From Sphingopyxis sp. H115 (GTDB lineage Bacteria > Pseudomonadota > Alphaproteobacteria > Sphingomonadales > Sphingomonadaceae), in the NCBI RefSeq assembly GCF_001468465.1, contig NZ_LNSA01000001.1, forward strand, positions 186,001 to 250,000: a stretch of 64,000 nucleotides of DNA, in the 5' to 3' direction. A program made the translations under genes and the position numbers. The number at the start of each line of letters is the position of its first letter. Within the stretch, counting starts at the first letter, position 1. Of this stretch, positions 17,451-26,296 are shown piece after piece. A model generated the notes under the pieces. The model worked only from the letters and a program-made list of their open reading frames with translations, had not been told where the DNA came from and made no database searches.

Positions 17451-19131
17451 TCGTCTGCGCCGAGGCCTCGGGTATCTCGATTTCGCCCGCCGTCCCGATC
17501 GAGCGATCGACCAGCCCGGAGCGCATCATCCACCAGAAGATCAGGATACCCGGCACCGCGAGCACGGTCGTCAGCAGGTAAAAATCGACATAACCGAACG
17601 CTTCGATCAGCTTGCCGGCGCTGGTCCCGGTCAGGAAGCGCCCGAGGATGCTCGCCGCTGCCGAGAAAAGCGCGAAATGGGTCGCGGTGAAGCGCAGGTC
17701 GGCAAGCGCCGACAGATAGGCGACGACGCAGACCCCGCCGATCCCGCTCGCGAAATTCTCGAATCCGATCGCACCCGCCATGCCCCAATTGCTGTGCCCA
17801 GCGGCAGCCAGGCCTGCAAAGCTGAAATTGGAAATTGCCATCAGCACAAGGCTGAGCAGCACCGACCGCTTCATGCCGAGCCGGGCATAGATGATGCCGC
17901 CGACGAACACCCCGGCGAGCAGCGCCCAGAAGCCGAGGCCGACGTCATAGAAGGCGATTTCGTCGTTGGTATAACCCAAATCTTCGAACAACAGGCGGAA
18001 GGTCAGATTGGCGAGCGTGTCACCAATTTTGTGGAGCAGCAGGAAGAAGAGGATCAGGATCGCCCCCTCGCGCGAGAAAAACTCGGCGAGCGGACCGACC
18101 GCACCCTTGTCGGGCGCTTGGCCTTCCCGTGACTTGGTCGGCAGGGCGACGAGCGCCGCGATGACAAGCGCGCCGATGGCCAGCGCGGCGCCCAGCACTG
18201 TCGCGCCCACATAGGCGGCGATCATCCCCCAATCGGTCGCCAGCACCGCGGCGAGCGCCAGCGCCGGCAGCGCAATGATCCAGTTCACCTGCCCGCTCCA
18301 TCCAATATCGCGTGCGCGGCGGGCCGAGAGGTCGAACAGCGGGAACAGATAGCCGACGAGCACCATCAGCGTGAGGATGTCGACGTCGAGCCATCGATCA
18401 ACCTGCCGCGCGACGAAGAAAGCGATTGGGAAACTCAAGATGAAAATCGCGTAATAGCTGCGCGACAGATAGGCTGGCCAATGACGTTCGATCTTGCGTT
18501 CGGGTTCGCCCATCACCAGCCCGGTGATGATCGCGGGCAGGACCAGCGCCGCGCACACCATATAGGCGACGCCCCAGCCCGCGCGTTCGGCAACGACCAG
18601 CGCCAATGCGCCCGCCACTGCGGCGCCGATGCGCCAGCCATATTGCGACATGCCCGAACCGGTCCCCAATTGTTCGGGCGCGAGCAGTTCGATGCGATAG
18701 GCGTCGATGATGATGTCGAAGGTCGCGCCGGCCAGTCCTACCGAGATCGCGGCTAGCGCCACGACCGCAAGCGACGCAGTGGGATCGAGGTTCCCCAGCA
18801 CGGTGACTGCGAGAAAGACCAACGCGCCTACGAGAATTAGCCACGACCGCCGCTGGCCGATCCGACCGAGGACTGGAATGCGGAAGCGGTCGATTGCCGG
18901 CGCCCACGCCCATTTGAGATTATAGGCCAGGAAGGTCAGTGCAAAGGCCGTCACCGACGATTTCTCGATACCGTCCTGCGCAAGGCGCGTCGTCAGCGTC
19001 GCGCCGATCATCGCAAACGGGAAACCCGAAGATATGCCGAGGAACAACGCGGCGAGCGGCGCGGGTTCGAGATAGGGGCGCAAACTGTCGCGCCAGCTCT
19101 TCGGTGCCGGCATCGCCGCCTCTGTCGACAT
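17422..19131 (-). CDS. ampG: AmpG-like MFS muropeptide permease
   Basis: 569-residue MFS transporter with at least 12 hydrophobic helices. The N-terminal LAALFLGISSGFPFAMIGAT and the early LAYNLKWAWAPAIDRFRIP are AmpG hallmarks; AmpG imports GlcNAc-anhydroMurNAc peptides for peptidoglycan recycling and beta-lactamase induction. It is longer than E. coli AmpG because of a loop and extra hydrophobic segments near residues 275-345. ATG 19131 is chosen with AAAGGGGAA upstream. The tail (EIEIPEASAQTISPETESSR) is hydrophilic and overlaps folC by 29 nt. No beta-lactamase gene is nearby, so a recycling role is likely. Confidence 0.85.
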   Translation of the reverse strand: MSTEAAMPAPKSWRDSLRPYLEPAPLAALFLGISSGFPFAMIGATLTTRLAQDGIEKSSVTAFALTFLAYNLKWAWAPAIDRFRIPVLGRIGQRRSWLILVGALVFLAVTVLGNLDPTASLAVVALAAISVGLAGATFDIIIDAYRIELLAPEQLGTGSGMSQYGWRIGAAVAGALALVVAERAGWGVAYMVCAALVLPAIITGLVMGEPERKIERHWPAYLSRSYYAIFILSFPIAFFVARQVDRWLDVDILTLMVLVGYLFPLFDLSARRARDIGWSGQVNWIIALPALALAAVLATDWGMIAAYVGATVLGAALAIGALVIAALVALPTKSREGQAPDKGAVGPLAEFFSREGAILILFFLLLHKIGDTLANLTFRLLFEDLGYTNDEIAFYDVGLGFWALLAGVFVGGIIYARLGMKRSVLLSLVLMAISNFSFAGLAAAGHSNWGMAGAIGFENFASGIGGVCVVAYLSALADLRFTATHFALFSAAASILGRFLTGTSAGKLIEAFGYVDFYLLTTVLAVPGILIFWWMMRSGLVDRSIGTAGEIEIPEASAQTISPETESSR

Positions 19132-19256
19132 GATATTCCCCTTTGCCGCGTGCCGATCGGTCATTGCCGATTTTAACAACGGCCTAAAGCTTCGGGGGTA
19201 AATTGGAAGCGGCTAAATCGCGGCCGATCAGCCCTCTGCGCTCGCCCCGCCGCACA

Positions 19257-19718
19257 TCAGGCGGTGGCAGGGCGCCAGAAGGTCGTCAACCCGGCCACCT
19301 TGCGCGGCGGCTGATTCTTGCACGCCATTGTTTCGACCGCCTTCAGCGCTGATACGAGCGCCGCCGCGCTGTGCGGCTTGCCGAGACAGGCGATCGCGAT
19401 ATCCTCGGCGTCGGCAGGGCACTGCCCCGTTACCAGCAGCACCGCTATGCCGCGGTCACGCGCCAGGCGCGCCACTTCGCGTCCGGTCATATGTCCGGCG
19501 AGGCCAAGGTCGAGAACGACCGCATCCACTGGCTCTGCGGCCATGATGGCCACCGCAGCTTCACCCGAATCGACCGTCGCGACAATATCGTACCCGCCGA
19601 TTTTCAGCGTGTGCTCATTGTCGAAAGCCGTCAGCGGATCATCTTCGATGATCAGCAGACGCTTGATGCAGGTCGGGCGGTGGCCAAAGAGCATGAGGAC
19701 TCCCTTTAATGTCGCCAT
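19257..19718 (-). CDS. Single-domain response regulator (CheY-like receiver)
   Basis: 153 residues, essentially one receiver domain. The acidic pair is Asp26-Asp27 in IIEDDPL, the phosphoacceptor Asp70 in VVLDLGL, the switch Thr97 in LLVTG and the invariant Lys114 in CLGKPHS. There is no DNA-binding or enzymatic output domain, so it probably acts by protein contact or in a phosphorelay. No histidine kinase is adjacent. ATG 19718 has AAGGAG at 6 nt; ATG 19694 also has GGGAG upstream, so either start is possible. The C-terminal 20 residues (RKVAGLTTFWRPATA) are not part of the fold. Confidence 0.85.
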   Translation of the reverse strand: MATLKGVLMLFGHRPTCIKRLLIIEDDPLTAFDNEHTLKIGGYDIVATVDSGEAAVAIMAAEPVDAVVLDLGLAGHMTGREVARLARDRGIAVLLVTGQCPADAEDIAIACLGKPHSAAALVSALKAVETMACKNQPPRKVAGLTTFWRPATA

Positions 19719-19850
19719 GACTCGCTCCTTTCCGCCGTGCAAGATTGCTTCTGCTTGCCATCGACGAAGCGACACTTTTCCGGCTATGAGCGTGCTCACA
19801 AGGCAACACCATTCTCCGACAATAACGACAAGAAAGCCGCATCTGTTCCC

Positions 19851-20711
19851 ATGAGCACACGCCGCCCTCCCCATTCCGCATCGCGCTCGGCGCCCAAATC
19901 CGCCGGCGATCGCGACGCCCCCAAGGGACGCCGCGCCGCGCGCGGCGCCGCATCGGTGCTCAAACAGAAACCCGCCGACGCCGAACGCGAGGACGGACCG
20001 CAGCGGATCGCGAAGCTGCTGGCGCGCGCAGGTGTTGGTTCGCGCCGCGACGTCGAACGTATGATCGAGGAAGGCCGGATCGCTCTGAATGGCGAGAAGA
20101 TCGTCCAGCCCGCCCCCCTGCTGGCATCGCTCGACGGCCTGACCGTCGACGGCAATCCGGTCGCCAAGCCCGTATCGACGCGACTCTACCGCTTTCACAA
20201 GCCCGCAGGCTGCCTTACCGCCGCGCGCGACCCCAAGGGGCGCAAGACGATCTATGACCTGTTGCCCAAGGATCTGCCGCGCCTGATGCCTGTCGGCCGC
20301 CTCGACTATAATACCGAGGGACTGCTGCTGCTCACCAATGACGGGGAGTTCAAGCGCCGGCTCGAATTGCCGGCGAGCGGGGTCGAACGCACCTACCGCG
20401 CGCGCGCGTTCGGCGACATTAGTCAGGCTGAGCTCGAAGAGCTTGCGATGGGGATCGAGATCGACGGAGTCCGTTACGGCAAGATCGATGCGAATCTCGA
20501 ACGCCGGACCGGACGCAACCAATGGATCGAAATGACGCTGACCGAAGGGAAGAATCGGGAAGTCCGCAAGGTGCTCGAACATTTCGGGCTGCAGGTCAGC
20601 CGGCTCATCCGGACGCGCTATGGCGCCTTCGAACTGGGCGGGATGCCGCTCGGCGCCGTCGATGTGGTACCGCGCGACGAGTTGTTCAAATTCCGGCGGC
20701 AGATGGGATGA
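19851..20711 (+). CDS. rluB: 23S rRNA pseudouridine synthase, RluB type
   Basis: 286 residues. A basic disordered N-terminus (SRSAPKSAGDRDAPKGRRAA) precedes an S4 RNA-binding domain (RIAKLLARAGVGSRRDVERMI) and the RsuA/RluB catalytic domain with the catalytic Asp in GRLDYNTEGLLLLTNDG. RluB modifies U2605 of 23S rRNA; RluE/F or RsuA are alternatives, but the S4 domain and length favour RluB. ATG 19851 is used; an upstream in-frame extension reaches into the promoter region and is unlikely. It overlaps rsmD by 4 nt, pairing two rRNA modification genes. Confidence 0.9.
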   Translation: MSTRRPPHSASRSAPKSAGDRDAPKGRRAARGAASVLKQKPADAEREDGPQRIAKLLARAGVGSRRDVERMIEEGRIALNGEKIVQPAPLLASLDGLTVDGNPVAKPVSTRLYRFHKPAGCLTAARDPKGRKTIYDLLPKDLPRLMPVGRLDYNTEGLLLLTNDGEFKRRLELPASGVERTYRARAFGDISQAELEELAMGIEIDGVRYGKIDANLERRTGRNQWIEMTLTEGKNREVRKVLEHFGLQVSRLIRTRYGAFELGGMPLGAVDVVPRDELFKFRRQMG

Positions 20712-21253
20712 TGCGGATCATCGCGGGGGAATGGCGCGGTCGCAAGCTGCTCGCGCCCAAAAATGATGCGACGCGCCCGACCGCTGACCGTACCCGCGAG
20801 ACGCTGTTCTCTATGTTGACGAGCCGTCTCGGCAGTTTCGAGGGGCTCGTCGTTGCGGATCTGTTTGCCGGGTCGGGCGCGCTTGGTATCGAGGCGCTCT
20901 CGCGCGGTGCCGGGCAATGCCTGTTCGCCGAACAGGACCGAGACGCGCTCGAAGCGCTACGCAAGAATCTCGAAACGCTGGACGCTACCACCCGCGCCGA
21001 TATTCGTGCCGGCTCGGTCCTGGGCCTTGGGCCGGCGCGGCGCAGTTACGATCTGCTCATGATCGATGCCCCCTATGATACGGGCGCGGGCAGCGTCGCG
21101 CTCGACAAGCTCAATCGCCTTGGCTGGATCGGTGCCGACAGCTGGATATCGATCGAGACCGCGCACAACGAGGCCGTCGATGTCGCAGGCTTTGAGATCG
21201 ACGCGACGCGTAAGGTCGGCAAGGCCAAGCTGACACTGCTCAGGCCGGGGTAA
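20708..21253 (+). CDS. rsmD: 16S rRNA (guanine966-N2)-methyltransferase
   Basis: 181-residue SAM-dependent methyltransferase for G966 of 16S rRNA. The start MMRIIAGEWRGRKL and PTADRTRETLFSML are RsmD signatures; the SAM-binding motif is DLFAGSGALGIEALSRGA. The catalytic D/N-P-P-Y/F motif appears as DAPY (MIDAPYDTG), with Ala in place of the second residue. ATG 20708 overlaps the rluB stop; ATG 20711 is also possible. The 3' end overlaps the convergent transporter gene by 14 nt. Confidence 0.93.
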   Translation: MMRIIAGEWRGRKLLAPKNDATRPTADRTRETLFSMLTSRLGSFEGLVVADLFAGSGALGIEALSRGAGQCLFAEQDRDALEALRKNLETLDATTRADIRAGSVLGLGPARRSYDLLMIDAPYDTGAGSVALDKLNRLGWIGADSWISIETAHNEAVDVAGFEIDATRKVGKAKLTLLRPG

Positions 21254-22511
21254 CCGTCCGGCGGACCATTAGCAGGCCGAACCAGCTTACGACGCCAGCG
21301 AGCGCCAGGTACAGGCCAACCGTCGCGGTGCCGCCGCGCTCGGCGAGCGCCTGCGCAATGATCGGCGCCATCGCGCCGCCCAATATGCCGCCGGCATTGA
21401 AGGCGACCGACGCGCCAGTGTAGCGAAGCTGAACCGGAAATAGCCCCGTGAGCCAGCTTCCGAGCGGCCCATAGACGAGTCCCATGACGAACAGCGCCAA
21501 CGCGAGGCCGAGGAAGACGAGCGACCAGTTTCCCGAACCCAGCGCCGGTCCGAACGCGAAACCGATGAGAATGGTGGCGCCGCAGCCCCACGTCAGCACT
21601 TTCTGTTCGCTCGCAGCATCGCTCCAATAACCCGCGAAGACGATACCGATCGCCATGAACAGGATCGCGCCGAGCTGGACGAGGAGGAATTCTTCCTTCG
21701 GATATCCCAGCGCCCGCGTTCCATGTCCGAGTGCGAAACTGGTTGCCAGATAGAAGATTGCAAAACAGGCGACGACTGCGAAAGTCCCCGCAAGCGTCGC
21801 AATCAGATGGTGCCGGAACAGGTCGCCGATCGGCATCGCCACCGGCGCCCTTTTTTCCAACGCCTCCGCAAAATCGGGCGTCTCGCCGATCTTGAGCCGA
21901 ACCCACAGGCCCAGTCCGACGAGTATGGCCGACAGCAAAAAGGGGATGCGCCAACCCCAGGCGGTGAAATCGGCGTCGCTGAGGCCAAGGCCGAGCAGCA
22001 GGAACAATCCGTTTGCAGCGATGAAACCCACCGGCGCACCCAATTGGGGGAACATGCCGAACCGCGACTTCCATCCCGGCGGCGCATTTTCGACCGCGAG
22101 CAGCGCCGCCCCGCCCCATTCGCCGCCAAGCCCGAAGCCCTGTCCAAAGCGCAATATGCACAGTAAAAGCGGCGCAACCCAGCCGACCATTGCATAAGTG
22201 GGCAGGAAGGCGATCAGCAAAGTCGAGGCGCCCATCAGCATCAATGACGCAACGAGAGTCGACTTGCGTCCGATCCGGTCGCCATAATGGCCGAACACGA
22301 CCGCGCCGACCGGCCGCGCAAAAAAAGCGAGCCCGAAGGTCATGAAGCTGTACATCAGCTGCGCCGAATCCGAACTTTCCGGAAAGAATAGCGGCCCGAA
22401 CACCAGCGCCGCCGCGGTGCCATAGATATAGAAATCATAAAATTCGACCGCGGTGCCGACAAGGCTCGCGGTCAGAATACGGCGATGCGCGCGATAGGGT
22501 GCGAGATCCAA
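21240..22511 (-). CDS. MFS transporter of the metabolite:H+ symporter (MHS) type
   Basis: About 423 residues with 12 hydrophobic helices. SLVGTAVEFYDFYIYGTAAA is the usual MHS N-terminus, and the cytoplasmic loop FGHYGDRIGRKSTL is the MFS signature. MHS proteins (ShiA, KgtP, ProP-like) import organic acids or compatible solutes with protons; the substrate here is not evident. The first ATG (22640) would run into pcrA and adds a Cys/Arg-rich stretch with no family resemblance. TTG 22511, with GGAGGG 9 nt upstream, gives the expected short N-terminus and is preferred. It overlaps rsmD by 14 nt at the 3' end. Confidence 0.82.
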   Translation of the reverse strand: MDLAPYRAHRRILTASLVGTAVEFYDFYIYGTAAALVFGPLFFPESSDSAQLMYSFMTFGLAFFARPVGAVVFGHYGDRIGRKSTLVASLMLMGASTLLIAFLPTYAMVGWVAPLLLCILRFGQGFGLGGEWGGAALLAVENAPPGWKSRFGMFPQLGAPVGFIAANGLFLLLGLGLSDADFTAWGWRIPFLLSAILVGLGLWVRLKIGETPDFAEALEKRAPVAMPIGDLFRHHLIATLAGTFAVVACFAIFYLATSFALGHGTRALGYPKEEFLLVQLGAILFMAIGIVFAGYWSDAASEQKVLTWGCGATILIGFAFGPALGSGNWSLVFLGLALALFVMGLVYGPLGSWLTGLFPVQLRYTGASVAFNAGGILGGAMAPIIAQALAERGGTATVGLYLALAGVVSWFGLLMVRRTVTPA

Positions 22512-22632
22512 GGCCGACGGCCCTCCAAAGTTTGGCTCGGGCCGCTTTGGACATGATGGGGCGCCTCGCGCAAGGTGAAAAGCGCATCGCCCGTGCTGGA
22601 CAGCGCCGCCGCTGTTCCCTAATCGTTCGCGC

Positions 22633-24945
22633 GTGAACATTCCGCCTGCCTCGACGCCCGACCTAACCCGCCCCGATCCGTCGGATCCGCCCTATCTGCG
22701 TGGCCTCAACGGCCCGCAGCGGCAGGCGGTACTGACGACCGAGGGCCCGGTGCTGATGCTTGCCGGGGCCGGCACCGGCAAGACCGCGGCGCTGACCGCG
22801 CGCCTCGCCCATATCATCGCGACGCGTCGCGCCTGGCCATCCGAAATCCTTGCCGTCACCTTCACCAACAAGGCGGCGCGCGAGATGCGGGAGCGGATCG
22901 GGCGGATGATCGGCGACGCGGTCGAGGGGATGCCGTGGCTCGGCACCTTTCACAGCATCGCGGCCAAGATGCTGCGCCGCCACGCCGAACTCGTGGGCCT
23001 CCAGAGCAATTTCACCATCCTCGACACCGACGATCAGCTTCGCGTTCTCAAACAGCTCATCCAGGCCGAGGGGCTCGACGAGAAACGCTGGCCGGCGCGG
23101 CAGCTTGCCGGCCTCATCGACAAATGGAAGAACCGCGGCCTTACCCCCGCCGATCTCGATGCCGCCGACAAGGACGCCTATGCCGACGGCAAAGGGCAGC
23201 ATTTCTATGCGCGCTATCAGGCGCGGCTGAAGACGCTCAACGCCTGCGACTTCGGCGACCTGCTACTCCATATGCTGGTGATCCTGAAGACGCACCGCGA
23301 CGTACTCGAACACTATCAGCAACGCTTCAAATATGTGCTCGTCGACGAATATCAGGACACCAATGCGAGCCAATATCTCTGGCTCCGCCTGCTTGCGCAG
23401 GCGCGCAAGAATATCTGCTGCGTCGGCGACGACGACCAGTCGATCTATTCGTGGCGCGGAGCCGAAGTGGCCAACATCCTGCGCTTCGAAAAGGATTTCC
23501 CCGGCGCGACCGTGATCCGGCTCGAACAAAATTATCGGTCGACCCCTCAAATCCTGGCTGCCGCCTCGGCGTTGATCGCACAGAATAGCGATCGCCTCGG
23601 CAAGACGCTCTGGACCGAACTCGAACCGGGCGACAAGCTGCGCGTCGTCGGCGTGTGGGACGGCCCAGAGGAGGCGCGGCGGATCGGCGAGGAACTTGAG
23701 ACGCTTCAGCATCGCAAGGTCAGTCTCGACCGCGCCGCGATCCTTGTCCGCGCGCAGTTCCAGACGCGCGAGTTCGAAGACCGTTTCATCGCGATCGGCA
23801 TGCCGTATCGCATCGTCGGCGGATTCCGCTTTTACGAACGCGCCGAGATCCGCGATGCGCTCGCCTATCTGCGGCTCGTCCAGTCGCCCGCGGACGATCT
23901 TGCGTTCGAACGCATTGTCAATGTCCCCAAGCGCGGACTCGGGGACAAGGCGCTGCAACGCATCCACCAGTTCGCACGGGCTGAGCGCGCACCGCTGTTC
24001 CACGCCGCCGCGCGCATCACCGAAACCGATGAGCTGACGCCGCAGGCGCGCCGCCAACTCGCGAATTTCATCGCGATGATGCGCGGCTGGCAGGGCAAGG
24101 CGAACGAGCTTTCGCATCCTGAGTTGACCCAGCTGATCCTCGACGAATCGGGCTATACTGCGATGCTTCAAGCCGACCGCAGCGCCGAGGCCGCGGGACG
24201 CCTCGAAAACCTCTCCGAACTCGTCCGCGCGATGGAGGAATATGAAACGCTCGAGGAATTTCTCGAGCATGTCAGCCTCGTCATGGACCGCGACAATGAC
24301 GACCAGACTGAGACGGTCACGATCATGACGATCCACGCGGCGAAGGGCCTCGAATTCGATCATGTTTTCCTTGCCGGGTGGGAAGATGGCGTCTTTCCGT
24401 CGCAGCGCGCGATGGACGAAGGCGGCACCGCCAGCCTCGAAGAAGAGCGCCGGCTCGCCTATGTCGCGATCACCCGCGCCCGCCAGCGCGCCAGCATCTA
24501 TCACGCCGCGAACCGCCGCATCTATGGCCAATGGATGAGCAGTATCCCCAGCCGCTTCATCGCCGAAATCCCGCCCGAACATGTCGACAGCGAAAACAGC
24601 TTCGGCGGCGGGCAGAGCCTGTGGCGCGCCAATTGGTTGGCGCAGGGCGATCCCTTCGCCCATGTTGCCGAGCGCCAACCCGCCCGCACGATGACGCGCG
24701 GCCCCGCCTGGCAGCGTGCCCTCGCCTCATCCTCGACAATCACGCGCGCACCCGCGCCCAGCGAAAAGGGACCGGCGGCGTCGGTTGGAGCCAAGCCGCG
24801 ATCGGACCTCGCCATCGGGGCGCGCGTTTTTCACGAAAAATTCGGTTACGGCGAAATTATCGACATCGACGGCAACAAGCTCGAGGTCGAATTCGATCAG
24901 GCCGGCAGCAAGCGGGTACTCGACAGCTTCGTCAAGCTTGACTGA
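22633..24945 (+). CDS. pcrA: UvrD/PcrA family DNA helicase
   Basis: 770-residue superfamily 1A helicase for repair and for removing stalled complexes from DNA. Walker A is AGAGTGKT (44-51), motif II VDEYQDTN (237-244), then GDDDQSIYSWRGA (motif III), QNYRSTP (motif IV) and TIHAAKGLEFDHVF (motif V). The last 35 residues (FGYGEIIDIDGNKLEVEFD) form the Tudor-like domain that binds RNA polymerase in PcrA/UvrD. GTG 22633 is the start. It is transcribed divergently from the MHS transporter. Confidence 0.95.
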   Translation: MNIPPASTPDLTRPDPSDPPYLRGLNGPQRQAVLTTEGPVLMLAGAGTGKTAALTARLAHIIATRRAWPSEILAVTFTNKAAREMRERIGRMIGDAVEGMPWLGTFHSIAAKMLRRHAELVGLQSNFTILDTDDQLRVLKQLIQAEGLDEKRWPARQLAGLIDKWKNRGLTPADLDAADKDAYADGKGQHFYARYQARLKTLNACDFGDLLLHMLVILKTHRDVLEHYQQRFKYVLVDEYQDTNASQYLWLRLLAQARKNICCVGDDDQSIYSWRGAEVANILRFEKDFPGATVIRLEQNYRSTPQILAAASALIAQNSDRLGKTLWTELEPGDKLRVVGVWDGPEEARRIGEELETLQHRKVSLDRAAILVRAQFQTREFEDRFIAIGMPYRIVGGFRFYERAEIRDALAYLRLVQSPADDLAFERIVNVPKRGLGDKALQRIHQFARAERAPLFHAAARITETDELTPQARRQLANFIAMMRGWQGKANELSHPELTQLILDESGYTAMLQADRSAEAAGRLENLSELVRAMEEYETLEEFLEHVSLVMDRDNDDQTETVTIMTIHAAKGLEFDHVFLAGWEDGVFPSQRAMDEGGTASLEEERRLAYVAITRARQRASIYHAANRRIYGQWMSSIPSRFIAEIPPEHVDSENSFGGGQSLWRANWLAQGDPFAHVAERQPARTMTRGPAWQRALASSSTITRAPAPSEKGPAASVGAKPRSDLAIGARVFHEKFGYGEIIDIDGNKLEVEFDQAGSKRVLDSFVKLD

Positions 24946-24983
24946 AATAGATTGTCTACTCTTTCAATAATGATATGCCATTA

Positions 24984-25004
24984 CATGCGACTGCGAGTCG
25001 CATG
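24984..25004. promoter_or_regulatory. Perfect palindrome just upstream of the DUF4349 gene
   Basis: CATGCGACT-GCG-AGTCGCATG: 9-bp perfect arms around a 3-nt centre, within an AT-rich stretch and ending 14 nt before the DUF4349 start codon. It could be an operator dyad or a hairpin that affects ribosome access. The cognate regulator is not known. Confidence 0.5.
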
Positions 25005-25018
25005 TTGGGAGAGACTTC

Positions 25019-25969
25019 ATGAAAACCAAGCCCTTAGCGGGCGCGATGGCGCTCGCCCTGATCGGCTGTTCCGAAAAAAACTCGGAATCCGTTAGCCATG
25101 CCCCGTCTTATGACGTGGTTCCGATGGAGCCGTCGGAAACCGTGTCGCCTTCCGCTCGCGCCGTTCCGGTCCGAGCCGACGCCCTCCCCTCCGAAATGCG
25201 CAGTCCCAATATCGGCGTCTCTGCCGCGCCCGGCGTTGCGTTCAACTATTCCTATGCCTTCCGGCTCGATGACAATCGGATCGCCCAGGTCCAGGAAGAA
25301 CATGCGGCCGCTTGTGAAGCGCTAGGTACCAACCGCTGCCGCATCGCCGGCATGAGTTACCGGCTGGTTCGCGAAAATGAGGTCGAGGCGCAACTCCTGT
25401 TCAAGCTCGATCCGGCGATCGCCCGCAAGTTCGGACGCGACGCGCTTTCTAGCGTCCAAAAGGCTGAAGGCGTGCTCGCGGCGACGCGGATCAGCGGCGA
25501 AGATATCGGAACCCGGATCAGCGAGTCGCAGCAACGCAGCGCCGACCTGAATGCCGAAATCGCGCGCCTCGAAAATCGTCTCAAACAGGGCGGCCTTGGC
25601 GACCGCGAGCGTGCCGAACTGCAACAACAGATCGCCGGAATGCGCCGACAGCTGGATGGCGAGCGCGACTCGCGACGCTCGGGCGAAGCCACGCTTGCCA
25701 CCACCCCGATGCAATTCGATTATGTCGGTACGGGCGGTTTGCCGGGGATCGGCTATGGCAACCCGTTCAGCGACGCGCTCAACATGCTCGTCCACAGCGG
25801 CAGCGTGATGCTGTCGTTTATTCTCGTCCTGGGCGCGGCCATCCTGCCGTGGGCGGCGGTCCTCGCGTTGCTGCTTGTCTTCTGGCGAACCCGGGCGATC
25901 CGCGCTGCGCGACAATGGCTTCGCGGCGCGGCGAAACCCGTCGATGCAGCGCCATCGGCCACGGTGTGA
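25019..25969 (+). CDS. DUF4349 lipoprotein with coiled coil and C-terminal membrane helix
   Basis: 316 residues. The N-terminal lipobox is LIGC (Cys17). After a flexible region comes the DUF4349-type domain, with MSYRLVRENEVEAQLLFKLD and a coiled coil (about 165-220, SADLNAEIARLENRLKQ and ERAELQQQIAGMRRQL). A C-terminal membrane segment (about 262-288, SVMLSFILVLGAAILPWAAVLALLL) is followed by a basic tail. In DUF4349 proteins the lipid anchor and C-terminal helix place the coiled coil outside the inner membrane; function is unknown. GGGAGAG precedes the ATG. A palindrome directly upstream suggests regulation. Confidence 0.75.
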   Translation: MKTKPLAGAMALALIGCSEKNSESVSHAPSYDVVPMEPSETVSPSARAVPVRADALPSEMRSPNIGVSAAPGVAFNYSYAFRLDDNRIAQVQEEHAAACEALGTNRCRIAGMSYRLVRENEVEAQLLFKLDPAIARKFGRDALSSVQKAEGVLAATRISGEDIGTRISESQQRSADLNAEIARLENRLKQGGLGDRERAELQQQIAGMRRQLDGERDSRRSGEATLATTPMQFDYVGTGGLPGIGYGNPFSDALNMLVHSGSVMLSFILVLGAAILPWAAVLALLLVFWRTRAIRAARQWLRGAAKPVDAAPSATV

Positions 25970-26132
25970 GTTACGCGAGGCGTCGCTTGCAGGATCCAGG
26001 TCGGATCGGGCAGCGCCGCCAGCGCCCAATTCCCATATCGTAACCGCTGGGTTTACGGAATTTATGAGGGATTGGCATAGGCCCCGCCACTAACGATCGC
26101 GAATATCGACGGCGTGCGAAGCAAAAGGTCGC

Positions 26133-26208
26133 TGGTGGAGCCGAGGGGAATCGAACCCCTGACCTCTGCAGTGCGATTGCAGCGCTCTCCCATCTGAGCT
26201 ACGGCCCC
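26133..26208 (-). tRNA. tRNA-Ala, anticodon CGC
   Basis: 76-nt tRNA with CCA encoded. On the minus strand it starts GGGGCCGTAGCTCAG, has anticodon stem CTGCA/TGCAG with loop ATCGCAC (anticodon CGC, reading GCG), T-arm GGGGTTCGATTCCCC and acceptor GGGGCCG/CGGCTCC plus ACCA. All arms pair. It lies alone between the DUF4349 and curA-like genes. GCG is a frequent Ala codon at this GC content. Confidence 0.97.
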
Positions 26209-26220
26209 GCGACGGGCGGG

Positions 26221-26249
26221 GTCTTAACGGCACCGCATCGCGGAGGCAA
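26221..26249 (-). promoter_or_regulatory. Putative promoter of tRNA-Ala
   Basis: On the minus strand, TTGCCT (-35-like, 26244-26249) and TAAGAC (-10-like, 26221-26226) are separated by 17 nt, and the -10 lies 12 nt before the mature 5' end. The positions fit a housekeeping promoter with a short leader. Confidence 0.45.
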
Positions 26250-26296
26250 CGGCTTTTCTGGCGATCGCCGTCGAATATGGGAATGGGGGGATTCCG

